A DNA stretch of 64,000 nucleotides from a virus. The position numbers were made by a program, and so were the translations under genes. The DNA lies in IMG/VR virus record IMGVR_UViG_3300036781_000303, positions 1-64,000 of that record; one strand, 5' to 3'. This document shows positions 1-6,840 of this stretch, piece by piece. Every line of letters begins with the position of its first letter. The first letter of the stretch is position 1. Below the pieces are notes generated by a model. The model saw only the letters and a list, made by a program, of their open reading frames with translations, was not told the DNA's origin and did not search any database.

Positions 1-61
1 TTGTTTAAGAAATTTTCTCTACAACATTTTTCTACCCCCGCCAGACTCGATTAATTAAAAA

Positions 62-787
62 TTAGTGCCATTTTTGGATGACATTAATTAATTTATTTTT
101 TATTTCTACACAATAATTCCTCTCATTTAATCGCTCGATGCATACATGCCTGGGTGTGTTGACCACATGTACTGTGCAACCACGTTGCTGCCAGAAGGAA
201 CGATGCCATGGGGTTGGACAGGTGGCAATTAATAGGACATGTTTGGAATTATTGCCTGCCTGCACGGCTTCTAATAATTCATTGCGCTGCTGCAGTACGT
301 AGCTGATCTCTTGTCCGTTGCATTCACATAATTCCTTACCGAATGCATCGATGGCTATGTCATCACAATCAATGACCAAAGCATCAGCATACTGCTGAGT
401 CCATGTCGTCTTGCCTGCACACGGTGGACCTGCAACCACCACCACATGGCATGCATGCAGGTCGAGCCAAAACGGTGCGGGGTTACCTTTAAAGCTAAGG
501 CCACGGCTTTCGTAGTAGCTCTTGATGCGGTGACATGGCTTCTTGCATATCGATGCCAGGTTGTCGTCGTTCTCACTACCGCCTTGTGCGATCGGTTGTA
601 TGTGATCGACTTCGAGTTCATCGGTGATACGACCGCACATATAACAGGTGAAGTTGTCACGTGTCTTGATGCGTCGTGCACGGTCCATGGCTGCATGCCC
701 TGTCACGGTACGTGCCGGTTGCACACGCTCGTAGGGCTTGCGGCCACTGGGTGCCGCGATACGAAACTGGTTCGGTTTCTTGGGCAT
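62..787 (-). CDS. HNH endonuclease fused to a P-loop kinase/ATPase domain
   Basis: The N-terminal half (about residues 35-90) has an HNH fold signature: a CYMCG knuckle, the DHIQP core, an N-rich stretch and a KPCH motif that completes the zinc ribbon. It is followed directly (about residues 115-125) by a Walker A loop GPPCAGKTT, an acidic VIDCDD strand and a late arginine-rich NTPRHVCIERLNER segment, which is how small-molecule or polynucleotide kinases look. HNH proteins near phage packaging genes often assist DNA nicking; the fused kinase-like part is less usual and its substrate is unknown. It is the last visible gene of the left minus-strand unit, starting 3 bp after the previous stop. 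The C-terminal coding end is AT-rich compared with the rest. Confidence 0.8.
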   Translation of the reverse strand: MPKKPNQFRIAAPSGRKPYERVQPARTVTGHAAMDRARRIKTRDNFTCYMCGRITDELEVDHIQPIAQGGSENDDNLASICKKPCHRIKSYYESRGLSFKGNPAPFWLDLHACHVVVVAGPPCAGKTTWTQQYADALVIDCDDIAIDAFGKELCECNGQEISYVLQQRNELLEAVQAGNNSKHVLLIATCPTPWHRSFWQQRGCTVHVVNTPRHVCIERLNERNYCVEIKNKLINVIQKWH

Positions 788-789
788 GG

Positions 790-1251
790 CTAAAGCAAGT
801 TGCGCATCATGTCGTCGGTTCTTTTCTGCAGAAAGGCAGTAGCAAACGTCTGCACCGATTTTTGCAGTTGATTGAAATTATCTTGAACTGACTGCATTTG
901 GTTTATTGTTTGCTTGCTCAGAGGCACAGGCTCAGACTTAGTCGCATCAGGCTTCAAATAGCCGCCTTTGCTGTCACCCATCCCTTGCGACCTATCGACG
1001 TCATCGGGCTCGTCGTCATCAGGCGTCACAATGAGCTGCATCAGCACACCGGCTATTTCCTTGTTGCTGTCAGCCAACGCCTGCATGGCAGCGGTCTGTG
1101 CTGCCATGGCAGCCATCAATTCGATGTGCTGCTGCGTACGTTGCTGTTCAACCTTCGCCTGATCGTGCACTTGCTGCAGCGTCGTCAGTAGCGGCTGCAC
1201 GATCTGATCGGCTGTGCTCTTTTGCGGCGGTAGCATTCTCGGAAACCACAT
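790..1251 (-). CDS. Hypothetical coiled-coil protein (153 aa)
   Basis: The protein is rich in Gln, Ala and Met and has two helical, heptad-like stretches (about residues 15-75 and 110-150) separated by an acidic segment containing DDDEPDD. No enzyme motif is visible. A GGGG run 10-13 nt upstream of the ATG could serve as ribosome binding site. It sits between the 108-aa unknown gene and the HNH/P-loop gene in one leftward unit. The oligomeric helical look would suit a scaffold or adaptor, but that is only a guess. Confidence 0.65.
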   Translation of the reverse strand: MWFPRMLPPQKSTADQIVQPLLTTLQQVHDQAKVEQQRTQQHIELMAAMAAQTAAMQALADSNKEIAGVLMQLIVTPDDDEPDDVDRSQGMGDSKGGYLKPDATKSEPVPLSKQTINQMQSVQDNFNQLQKSVQTFATAFLQKRTDDMMRNLL

Positions 1252-1342
1252 GATTTTTTACCCCGTTTGATTGAGTGACCAAATGCCACATGCCGGTCAA
1301 TTGGTCTTTAATCCATTTACGTCGTTGCGCACAATTGCACAT
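1148..1342 (-). CDS. Possible small overlapping gene (64 aa)
   Basis: This short frame starts with MCNCAQRRKW and has a good GAGGA ribosome binding site 8 nt before the ATG. It overlaps the end of the 108-aa gene and about 100 bp of the 153-aa gene in another frame. Most neighbours overlap by only a few bases, so such a large overlap is suspicious. The first 35 residues lie where no other confident gene starts, so a short gene here is possible. No family recognised. Confidence 0.35.
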   Translation of the reverse strand: MCNCAQRRKWIKDQLTGMWHLVTQSNGVKNHVVSENATAAKEHSRSDRAAATDDAAASARSGEG

Positions 1343-1643
1343 CGTTGCGGTCCTCTTTCTGCCATCGAAAATCAGGTTGCCAGGTGATTGTACGATTGCC
1401 GACGTACACATAGTGGCCATACCACTGCTTGAGCTTGAACACCGTGGTGACAGCTACGTCTTTCACGACACACTGGCTGAGCCACACACGTTGCTTGTCG
1501 AAGGGTCCGCCAATGCAGTTGTAAGCGATCTTGGTCGTCTTGCCGGGCTTGCGTTTGTGCTGGTGCAACGGTGGTCGCCGAATGTCACGATGCGAATTAT
1601 ATGGCGTACGCCACGCGTGAATATCACCCAGTCGTTTGCCCAT
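1317..1643 (-). CDS. Hypothetical protein (108 aa)
   Basis: The ATG is preceded by a full AGGAGG Shine-Dalgarno sequence, and the start overlaps the end of the resolvase-like gene by 20 bp, so translation is likely coupled. The protein is basic and rich in Trp, Arg and His (WYGHYVYVGNRTITWQ is a typical stretch). No known motif seen. A role near DNA processing is inferred only from its resolvase-like neighbour. Confidence 0.7.
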   Translation of the reverse strand: MGKRLGDIHAWRTPYNSHRDIRRPPLHQHKRKPGKTTKIAYNCIGGPFDKQRVWLSQCVVKDVAVTTVFKLKQWYGHYVYVGNRTITWQPDFRWQKEDRNDVQLCATT

Positions 1644-2073
1644 GCGAAACCTCCTGCGCTAAGCGCATACGAAACCACACCAAGAAGTCGTCGATGCCCA
1701 CAGTGGCTACTGTAGTACAGCCTGGGCACAGCGTCACAACCATGCGTACCTGCCATGCACTTCGGCTCGGCCGATAGAACAGCACCGGTATCTTGGTCGA
1801 ACCGGCTTGCTCGACGGTCTGCGTCCACCACTTTGCCAACGCCAGCGTTTCAGCGCGTTTGACTTCGGGTGCAATCCATTCAAGACCGAACACATCGCAA
1901 CCGCCTTTGTCCGACTGCAGCAGGTTGCGCTGCAAGCGTGGTGCGTCGATACCATGCGCGTCGTACACGTCATCAACGATCGGTTGCAACATGTCGATAA
2001 TTTCGCGCTCACCCAACTTACCTTTGTTTCGACTGCGCTTACCGCGTGCCTGCGGTGAATGGTCCAAAGCCAT
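1624..2073 (-). CDS. PD-(D/E)XK resolvase-like nuclease (Holliday junction resolvase family)
   Basis: The pattern GKLGEREI near residue 18, then GGCDVFGL (about residues 57-64), a strand with EVKRAE about seven residues later, and a downstream WW.Q helix is the order E...D...ExK of Hjc/VRR-NUC-like resolvases. These nucleases cut branched DNA and can serve phages in recombination or debranching before packaging. Length (149 aa) fits single-domain resolvases. A GAGGGG ribosome binding site lies 9-10 nt before the ATG. It is the first gene downstream of the iteron-like region and follows the primase in the same leftward unit. Confidence 0.7.
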   Translation of the reverse strand: MALDHSPQARGKRSRNKGKLGEREIIDMLQPIVDDVYDAHGIDAPRLQRNLLQSDKGGCDVFGLEWIAPEVKRAETLALAKWWTQTVEQAGSTKIPVLFYRPSRSAWQVRMVVTLCPGCTTVATVGIDDFLVWFRMRLAQEVSHGQTTG

Positions 2074-2160
2074 TATTTTTGACCCCTCAAAAGTTGATAA
2101 CCTCCCACAACCCGCATTCTTATGCCATTCGTGCTGAAAGTGGAAGAGAAGTTTGTAGTA

Positions 2161-2403
2161 GTGGTTAACAAGGTAAGTGTATGATTTATATAATAAATAT
2201 ATAGTTTGTTAACCTGTTAACTGTTATCTTCGATAGCTAAACTCTGTTCGTGTGTGGGTAGTGATTTCGGCCGCGCGAGGGTGGGGGTACTTATGTGTAT
2301 TTGGCGGTTAACAGGTTAACAGACGCTTTTTGTAACGAAATCAACGACTTACGAGGTTATCACGCGGTTAACAAGGTTAACACTGTAAAATCAATGACTT
2401 ACA
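2161..2403. repeat. Iteron-like region with seven GTTAAC palindromes; candidate replication origin
   Basis: GTTAAC occurs at 2164, 2208, 2216, 2307, 2315, 2367 and 2376. Six of the seven form three pairs spaced 8-9 bp start to start; the first has a degenerate partner (GGTAAG). A very AT-rich stretch lies at about 2181-2206, next to the second pair. In addition AATCAAyGACTTAC is directly repeated at 2339-2352 and 2389-2402, exactly 50 bp apart. The region fills the gap between the primase-polymerase gene and the resolvase-like gene. Clustered palindromes next to an AT-rich segment and a primase gene is how iteron origins look; operator sites are the main alternative. Confidence 0.55.
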
Positions 2404-2406
2404 AAA

Positions 2407-4998
2407 TTAGTCCTGCAATGCCCAGCCGCGACCCATATAAAACAGCGCCTGGGTGGTCTGAAATTTGTCCTGGGCCTGTATTTTTGGCAGCTGGAATAAT
2501 TGGTCCGACTGCAGCAACACGTCGAGTGTTTCGCGTAACGCCTTCGTCGAGCCGCGTCGATCATTGGCAAATGCTGCCAGGCGTGACGAGCGCATCAAAT
2601 AATAGGCGTAGGGCAACACGCCGGCTTTTTGCAGCAGCGAGCTGGCGCGGTAATTTTTCAGCTGGTTGTCGCGCAGCGCGAAATATTCGATGGTCATGCG
2701 TTTGACTTCGGCAATTAAACGGCCGTCGCCACTGCCCACATCGTTCGCATCGAAGCGCTGCAAGATGCTCTTGGTGGCGCGTACCGTAAACGCAATCGCC
2801 CAATCGGCCAGGTCCTGGGTAATCACAGGGGCGTCCGGGTTAACGCCTACCGCCAGCAGCGCAGACAGCTTGAGTGCCTTCAAATGCGCACGGTTCCACA
2901 GCTGCAGCGAAATATTGCTGGCGTCGTCGCTCATGCGTTCGTCGCATTCGATATCGAACGCATCGAGCGTCGCTAGGCCGCCCGCATCGAGCTGCACCGG
3001 GTAATTGGCATTGTTGTTCTGCATCGTCAACGACTGCGCCACCAGGTCTTCAAGACGCTTGGCCAAGGCATTGTCTGGTGGGTGGCCATTGTTCTTATTA
3101 CGCTTGGGACGACCGCCCTTGTACTCGACAATATGCAGACGCGGTATGAGACCGTCCGAAATATCACCGGTACTCAGGTTGTCGTAAAAGTCCTCAGGGG
3201 TCGTGTCGCCGAAAAAGCTGACATTGGGTGCGTAGACCGTCTTGGTGTTTTTCTCATGATCGCTGTAGGCCGTATTGCGCAGTACGTTGTTCCAACCGCT
3301 CTTGGCGTACAGGTCGAGCAACACCTTTTTCAACATGACGGTTGGTGCTGGCGCACGCGGGTCGTTGAGCTGGCGCATGGTCTTGCCAAATTCACCCAAG
3401 ATGCTCACAAAGGACGGCTTGCCATCGAGTACGCGAATCAACGCCTGGCCGCTGGCAAAGGCACCCGGTCCAATGAAGTCATCGACCATGGGCACACGGG
3501 GGCGCAGCGCGGCGAGTAGCCGCTCGACACCCTTGGGACCGTCTTCTTTGCCGGTGCCCGTACGCGCTACCAGCAACAGGTACTGGTTGAGTCCGGTACT
3601 GCTGATGTTGAAGCAACGGCCGGCGATACCTGCTACGAATCCGATGGCTGCTGTCAGCGCTACCTCACGCACCGGTCGCACAGCGCTGCTATAGATGTAC
3701 TGCGCCACCTCACCGACAAGACCAGGGGGTACCAGGTCGAACGGCACGCCAGCCGCTGCAGGCGGCGCACTGGGCGCCTTGGGCTTGGCCACAGGGGCAG
3801 CCGGGGCTTTAGGCTTGGGCGCGGGCGGTGCAGGCGCTTTGCGTGGCGGCGTGGGCACACGCTCGTCAACGTCCTGCACGGTGGCCATTTCGCAGCGCGA
3901 ACACTGGGTTTCGTAGTACTTCTTTTCTTCATCCGTCAGTACGGCGCCACATGAGCCGCACAACCCAATAACTGACAATACGGGACCAGGGTCCGCACCC
4001 ATTGCCAGCAAATAGGCAGCGTCCTGGGCCAACGCAGCATTAGTCGCCGGGTCCGTACTGTGGCCATCGACAGCGAGCTGCTTATTGATCCACTTCGCCG
4101 CGTCTTCGCGTATTTGATCCAAATCGGCTTGGCTCGGCTCGCCGGCACGAATGCGACGAAGGCAGCGATTGAGATAGACGTCGTTTTGTGTCGCCTTGGC
4201 ACGCTTGCCTAGACCGGTGCAGCGAAAAATACGGCGAACCTGGGCGTTGTCGCGCGTGTAGAAAGCGATGATCGACAAGAGCGCCAGGTCGGCATGGCTT
4301 TGTGATTCATAGCCCAGGTTTCGGTACGTGCCATGAATTTTATTCGGATGCTCGCCAACGCAGCTGGTGCAGGCGCATAGCGCATCGTATTTTTCGCCGT
4401 TGGCCGCGTTGCGCGCCATCTCGTGAATATCGGCGTCGCTGACCTCGTTGTCGAATTGTTCAAGTCCTGGCAGCTCAGTGTGCGCCGGCATACCGGCGAC
4501 CATTTGATTCAATAAATCCTGATAGTCGATAATGGGCGCTTGCCTGACGACGTCGCCGGTAAAAGTGAAAAATCGGCCGGTGCTGTACACGCCCACATGC
4601 GCAAAGTCCCTGCCGTAATCGACCTTGCCGCGAATAATGATGTGGTAACCGCCGCGCTCGCGTCCTTGTTCGTCGGTCCATCGATCACCCACGCTGCGCT
4701 CGGTGTACGACTCGTATTTGTGCAAAATAAATTGCTGGTTCTTATATTCCGCTTCGTTGGCCGGGTCTTCGACCTTGTCGTCAATATCGATGCCGCAATA
4801 AGGGTCAGCCGCTGTGAACACAAATCCTATGTGGCGCATGCCTGACGCAACCGCTTCATCGAAGCTGCCCCAGGTACTGGGGTCTTTAACACTGGCCAGC
4901 GCGCCTGTGCGTGGGTTAAGCGGTTTTTTATCGGCGCCGCAACTGACCCATTGCATGCGCTGGCGAAGTTCAGCCGGAATATTCTGGTACTGGTTCAT
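2407..4998 (-). CDS. Primase-polymerase / SF3-like helicase-ATPase (replication initiator)
   Basis: The ATG at 4998 overlaps the preceding stop as ATGA, which supports this start over an upstream one; the product is 863 aa. The N-terminal region holds NPRTG and DPSTWGSF, GIDIDD (about residues 69-74) and a GGYHIIIRG strand followed by YSTGRFFTFTG, the catalytic layout of the PrimPol domain of phage replication proteins. A four-cysteine zinc ribbon (about residues 347-369) and a Pro/Ala linker follow. The C-terminal half carries ARTGTGKE (about residue 480) and resembles DUF3987-type ATPases. It probably makes primers and unwinds DNA at the nearby iteron-like region. Confidence 0.85.
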   Translation of the reverse strand: MNQYQNIPAELRQRMQWVSCGADKKPLNPRTGALASVKDPSTWGSFDEAVASGMRHIGFVFTAADPYCGIDIDDKVEDPANEAEYKNQQFILHKYESYTERSVGDRWTDEQGRERGGYHIIIRGKVDYGRDFAHVGVYSTGRFFTFTGDVVRQAPIIDYQDLLNQMVAGMPAHTELPGLEQFDNEVSDADIHEMARNAANGEKYDALCACTSCVGEHPNKIHGTYRNLGYESQSHADLALLSIIAFYTRDNAQVRRIFRCTGLGKRAKATQNDVYLNRCLRRIRAGEPSQADLDQIREDAAKWINKQLAVDGHSTDPATNAALAQDAAYLLAMGADPGPVLSVIGLCGSCGAVLTDEEKKYYETQCSRCEMATVQDVDERVPTPPRKAPAPPAPKPKAPAAPVAKPKAPSAPPAAAGVPFDLVPPGLVGEVAQYIYSSAVRPVREVALTAAIGFVAGIAGRCFNISSTGLNQYLLLVARTGTGKEDGPKGVERLLAALRPRVPMVDDFIGPGAFASGQALIRVLDGKPSFVSILGEFGKTMRQLNDPRAPAPTVMLKKVLLDLYAKSGWNNVLRNTAYSDHEKNTKTVYAPNVSFFGDTTPEDFYDNLSTGDISDGLIPRLHIVEYKGGRPKRNKNNGHPPDNALAKRLEDLVAQSLTMQNNNANYPVQLDAGGLATLDAFDIECDERMSDDASNISLQLWNRAHLKALKLSALLAVGVNPDAPVITQDLADWAIAFTVRATKSILQRFDANDVGSGDGRLIAEVKRMTIEYFALRDNQLKNYRASSLLQKAGVLPYAYYLMRSSRLAAFANDRRGSTKALRETLDVLLQSDQLFQLPKIQAQDKFQTTQALFYMGRGWALQD

Positions 4999-5201
4999 AG
5001 CGTCAGCACCTTGCCGGCCAAATATTCGTAAAGTTTTTGCACATTGTTGACCCCTGGACTTCTTATTTTTCCCGTAGCGAACAGCGACAGCCAGTTGGGC
5101 GATAAACCGGTGTCCACATAAATTTGCAGGTAAGGCTTGTCGGTCGTGCGCAGCAATGCGCGAGTGCGCATGAGCAAACTGCAATCATCCATTTCAGTCA
5201 T
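4995..5201 (-). CDS. Small helix-turn-helix DNA-binding protein (68 aa)
   Basis: The segment YLQIYVDTGLSPNWLSLF followed by GKIRSP fits a Cro/Xre-like helix-turn-helix, with a preceding MRTRALLR helix. Start and stop overlap the neighbours as ATGA on both sides, so it is co-translated with the lipoprotein and the primase. It is a candidate for binding the divergent promoter region or the iteron-like sites. No dimer domain can be seen. Confidence 0.65.
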   Translation of the reverse strand: MTEMDDCSLLMRTRALLRTTDKPYLQIYVDTGLSPNWLSLFATGKIRSPGVNNVQKLYEYLAGKVLTL

Positions 5202-5404
5202 GGCTGCGCGGGCTTTTCAACTTGGGGTGCGCACGCTTTATCGGCGCTGGGCACGCGGGTGACTTTCGAAACGTTCATCGCGCCAGGGTCGACATAGAAC
5301 GCGCGGCCATCGGTACTGCAGACCAATTGATAATCCGCTTGTGAAGCGTTGTCCGAACGACAGCCGGCGATAAGGGACACGACTAAAAGAAGCCATGCGC
5401 GCAT
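5198..5404 (-). CDS. Small lipoprotein
   Basis: The start at 5404 gives a classic signal peptide MRAWLLLVVSLIAGC with a lipobox and cysteine at residue 15, followed by a short hydrophilic domain with two further cysteines. An upstream in-frame ATG would put a second hydrophobic stretch in front and lacks a better ribosome binding site. It is the first gene of the leftward early unit. Early phage lipoproteins often act in superinfection exclusion or envelope modification; this is inference from position only. Confidence 0.7.
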   Translation of the reverse strand: MRAWLLLVVSLIAGCRSDNASQADYQLVCSTDGRAFYVDPGAMNVSKVTRVPSADKACAPQVEKPAQP

Positions 5405-5886
5405 GATGTGCACCTGTGGTGAAAGTGCGAGCAACATAGCGCCAACCGAAACGAAAACACAATATTTGCAATTGCATTTTTTCAAATATCTTTGCTTTGG
5501 CTACGGGCTGCCGTTACAAAGACACCTCGGCTTGCAGCGCTGACTCGCAAAGCGCTGATGAACCCCTTCCCGTTGGCGTCATCCCACGGGTCATCGCTGT
5601 AAGCCGTTTAGTTTTATGTTGGTGCTGGTCCCCAAGGTTGCAGAACGAGACCCCTGCTCGGCGACTGTAAACGCAAGGACCAGCACCGGCACTTCTGAGA
5701 ACCTGCCTGTGCGTGATTCCCGTACCCACGCATTGTTCTTTGTCGAAGGTAATGCAGGAAGCCTCGACCGCCAGAGCCCGGCGTTGAAGTGTTGTGGAAC
5801 GCCCGCCCAACCAGTAGGCTGCAATAACGTAGGCGTGACAGTCGGCAGAGACCGGCACTTTATTCACCCATTGGAGTTAAAACCCG
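5405..5886. promoter_or_regulatory. Divergent control region
   Basis: This 480-bp gap separates the leftward unit starting at 5404 from the rightward unit starting at 5887. It holds no convincing gene. The part near 5440-5500 is AT-rich; on the minus strand TTGAAA with TATTGT 15 bp later is a weak promoter match for the leftward unit. The rest (5535-5803) is full of inverted repeats, described separately. Early promoters for both directions are expected here. Confidence 0.5.
5535..5803 (+). ncRNA. Candidate structured RNA upstream region (strand uncertain)
   Basis: Successive inverted repeats can be read directly: CAGCGCT 5535-5541 with AGCGCTG 5551-5557; then GATGA/TCATC around CCCGT/ACGGG up to about 5595; an 11-bp perfect stem GGTGCTGGTCC 5621-5631 with GGACCAGCACC 5677-5687; TGCGTG/CACGCA around 5710-5735; and GGCGTT 5780-5785 with AACGCC 5798-5803, enclosed by AGCCT/AGGCT. 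No open frame with a ribosome binding site covers it. It could be the leader of the 64-aa gene or a separate small RNA. Confidence 0.45.
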
Positions 5887-6081
5887 ATGCAAGCACAAAT
5901 CAGACAGGCTATCGATAAGATGGCTATACGCGTCCAAGAAGCAGGTACAGGCATCGACGCGATGCAATGGGCGCAAGCGCTCTTGTCGTGTACCCATGCG
6001 TTGTGCCACCTGGCGGCTAACAATCAGCTCGATCGCGCCACCGTGATGTCACCCACACCAGCACAGCAGTACGATCGATAG
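5887..6081 (+). CDS. Hypothetical small helical protein (64 aa)
   Basis: The ATG is preceded by TTGGAG at a good distance. The product is mostly helical and Ala/Gln-rich, with two cysteines (about residues 34 and 40) flanking a hydrophobic helix. It is the only convincing gene between 5405 and 7379 and is the first gene of the rightward unit. Function unknown. Confidence 0.65.
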   Translation: MQAQIRQAIDKMAIRVQEAGTGIDAMQWAQALLSCTHALCHLAANNQLDRATVMSPTPAQQYDR

Positions 6082-6092
6082 GCATAAGCAAA

Positions 6093-6268
6093 GAGAATGC
6101 ATCAGTGAAGGCTGCGGCGGGTCAGTTGTGCTACCGAAATTGCATGACGCCGTTAGTGATCGCTCGGCCGGGTGGTCACGGCAAAGAAGCAGTGCGCAAG
6201 CAGAGTGTCGACGAATACTGCCCAAGCATTGCCCACGAAAGCCAGCAGCCTTCGACTCATGCATTCTC
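6093..6268 (+). ncRNA. Candidate multibranched structured RNA, 176 nt (strand uncertain)
   Basis: The ends pair in two blocks: GAGAATGCAT 6093-6102 with ATGCATTCTC 6259-6268 (10 bp), a small internal loop, then GAAGGCTGC 6107-6115 with GCAGCCTTC 6245-6253 (9 bp). Inside are three further potential hairpins: CGGC/GCCG with GTCA/TGAC (about 6115-6156), GTGATC/GGTCAC (about 6157-6181) and GGCAA-GCAGT with ACTGC-TTGCC (about 6180-6232). There is no coding frame with a ribosome binding site. This layout is that of a multi-helix-junction RNA. No known RNA family recognised. Strand is chosen from the direction of the neighbouring tRNAs. Confidence 0.5.
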
Positions 6269-6409
6269 AGGTCGCGGCCACACAGACCTTAATACCGTGG
6301 CAGTTTCAAGGTTTGACAGGTGCGTCCTAGCGCTAGCTGTAGCAGCAGCGTGAGAAAAGGGACAACAAGCAGCTTTTCGCTTGCTGAGTACGTGGGGCGC
6401 ATCTGTCAG

Positions 6410-6502
6410 ATTGTATGGCGCTGTACATCCGAATTTCTGTAGTAGCACTAGCAGTAGTCGCACTCTGCGTCGAAACATATTGGGTGTACAGCGCCATACA
6501 AT
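6410..6502 (+). ncRNA. Candidate long-stem RNA hairpin, 93 nt (strand uncertain)
   Basis: ATTGTATGGCGCTGTACA at 6410-6427 is perfectly complementary to TGTACAGCGCCATACAAT at 6485-6502, and three more pairs (one G-T) extend the stem inward to about 21 bp. The 51-nt loop contains GCAG/CTGC that can pair. An 18-bp perfect inverted repeat in non-coding DNA is far beyond chance. A palindrome for protein binding or a small mobile inverted repeat is an alternative, but no target-site duplication is apparent. Confidence 0.5.
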
Positions 6503-6527
6503 TTCATTACGCATAACAAGCACCACC

Positions 6528-6623
6528 GGGTTTGGCGTTACTGCCTCGCGTGCGCGAGTAAAGTTGCCAAAGCCCTGCGCAGCGGTGTAGCGTCATTGCT
6601 TGGCAAGCGCCGCACGTCTTGCC
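6528..6623 (+). ncRNA. Further hairpins in the RNA-rich interval
   Basis: GGG-TTTGGC 6528-6536 pairs with GCCAAA-g-CCC 6566-6575 and encloses CTCGCG 6545-6550 with CGCGAG 6553-6558. A second hairpin GGCAAG 6602-6607 with CTTGCC 6618-6623 follows. Neither has a T-run, so they are not typical terminators. They may be parts of one larger RNA or independent elements. Nothing coding is seen in 6503-6697. Confidence 0.35.
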
Positions 6624-6697
6624 TTGGTGAATGATAGAGCTGGCTTAAATACCCAGTGCAGCGGGCGAAAACCCCGCACCAGTTTGCATAGATCGGC

Positions 6698-6825
6698 GTT
6701 GTGTTGGCTGAGAGGCTGAAAGCAACGATGCGAGTAGGATAGCGCTACAAGACGTGTGGCGGGCCACAAGCCGCGATAGCTGTCCGGCATCTACCGTCAC
6801 CAGACGTTCGAATCGTCTACACAAT
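6698..6825 (+). ncRNA. tRNA-Ser-like element with an enlarged anticodon region
   Basis: GTTGTGT 6698-6704 can pair with ACACAAT 6819-6825 (7 bp, one G-T). A serine-type D-arm, GCTGAGAGGCTGAAAGC, follows at 6707-6723, and a textbook T-arm AGACG-TTCGAAT-CGTCT lies at 6802-6818. Between them, instead of an anticodon arm, is an extended helix: GATGC 6727-6731 with GCATC 6787-6791, GGATAGC 6737-6743 with GCTGTCC 6779-6785, and TGTGGC 6755-6760 with GCCACA 6763-6768. No 7-nt anticodon loop with U33 is found and no CCA is encoded. It may be a degenerate tRNA, an interrupted tRNA or a tRNA-mimic RNA. Confidence 0.45.
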
Positions 6826-6840
6826 GTCGTTCTATGCATG

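Noticed and set aside
5555-5595. CTGATGA as possible hammerhead ribozyme core
   Set aside because: The GAAA segment and stem III arrangement required for a hammerhead are not found at fitting distances.
6313-6341. Promoter with TTGACA at 6313
   Set aside because: No -10-like hexamer is found 16-18 bp downstream.
6363-6385. Rho-independent terminator at CAAGC/GCTTG
   Set aside because: The stem is only 5 bp with no T-run, so it is listed only as part of the general hairpin-rich interval.
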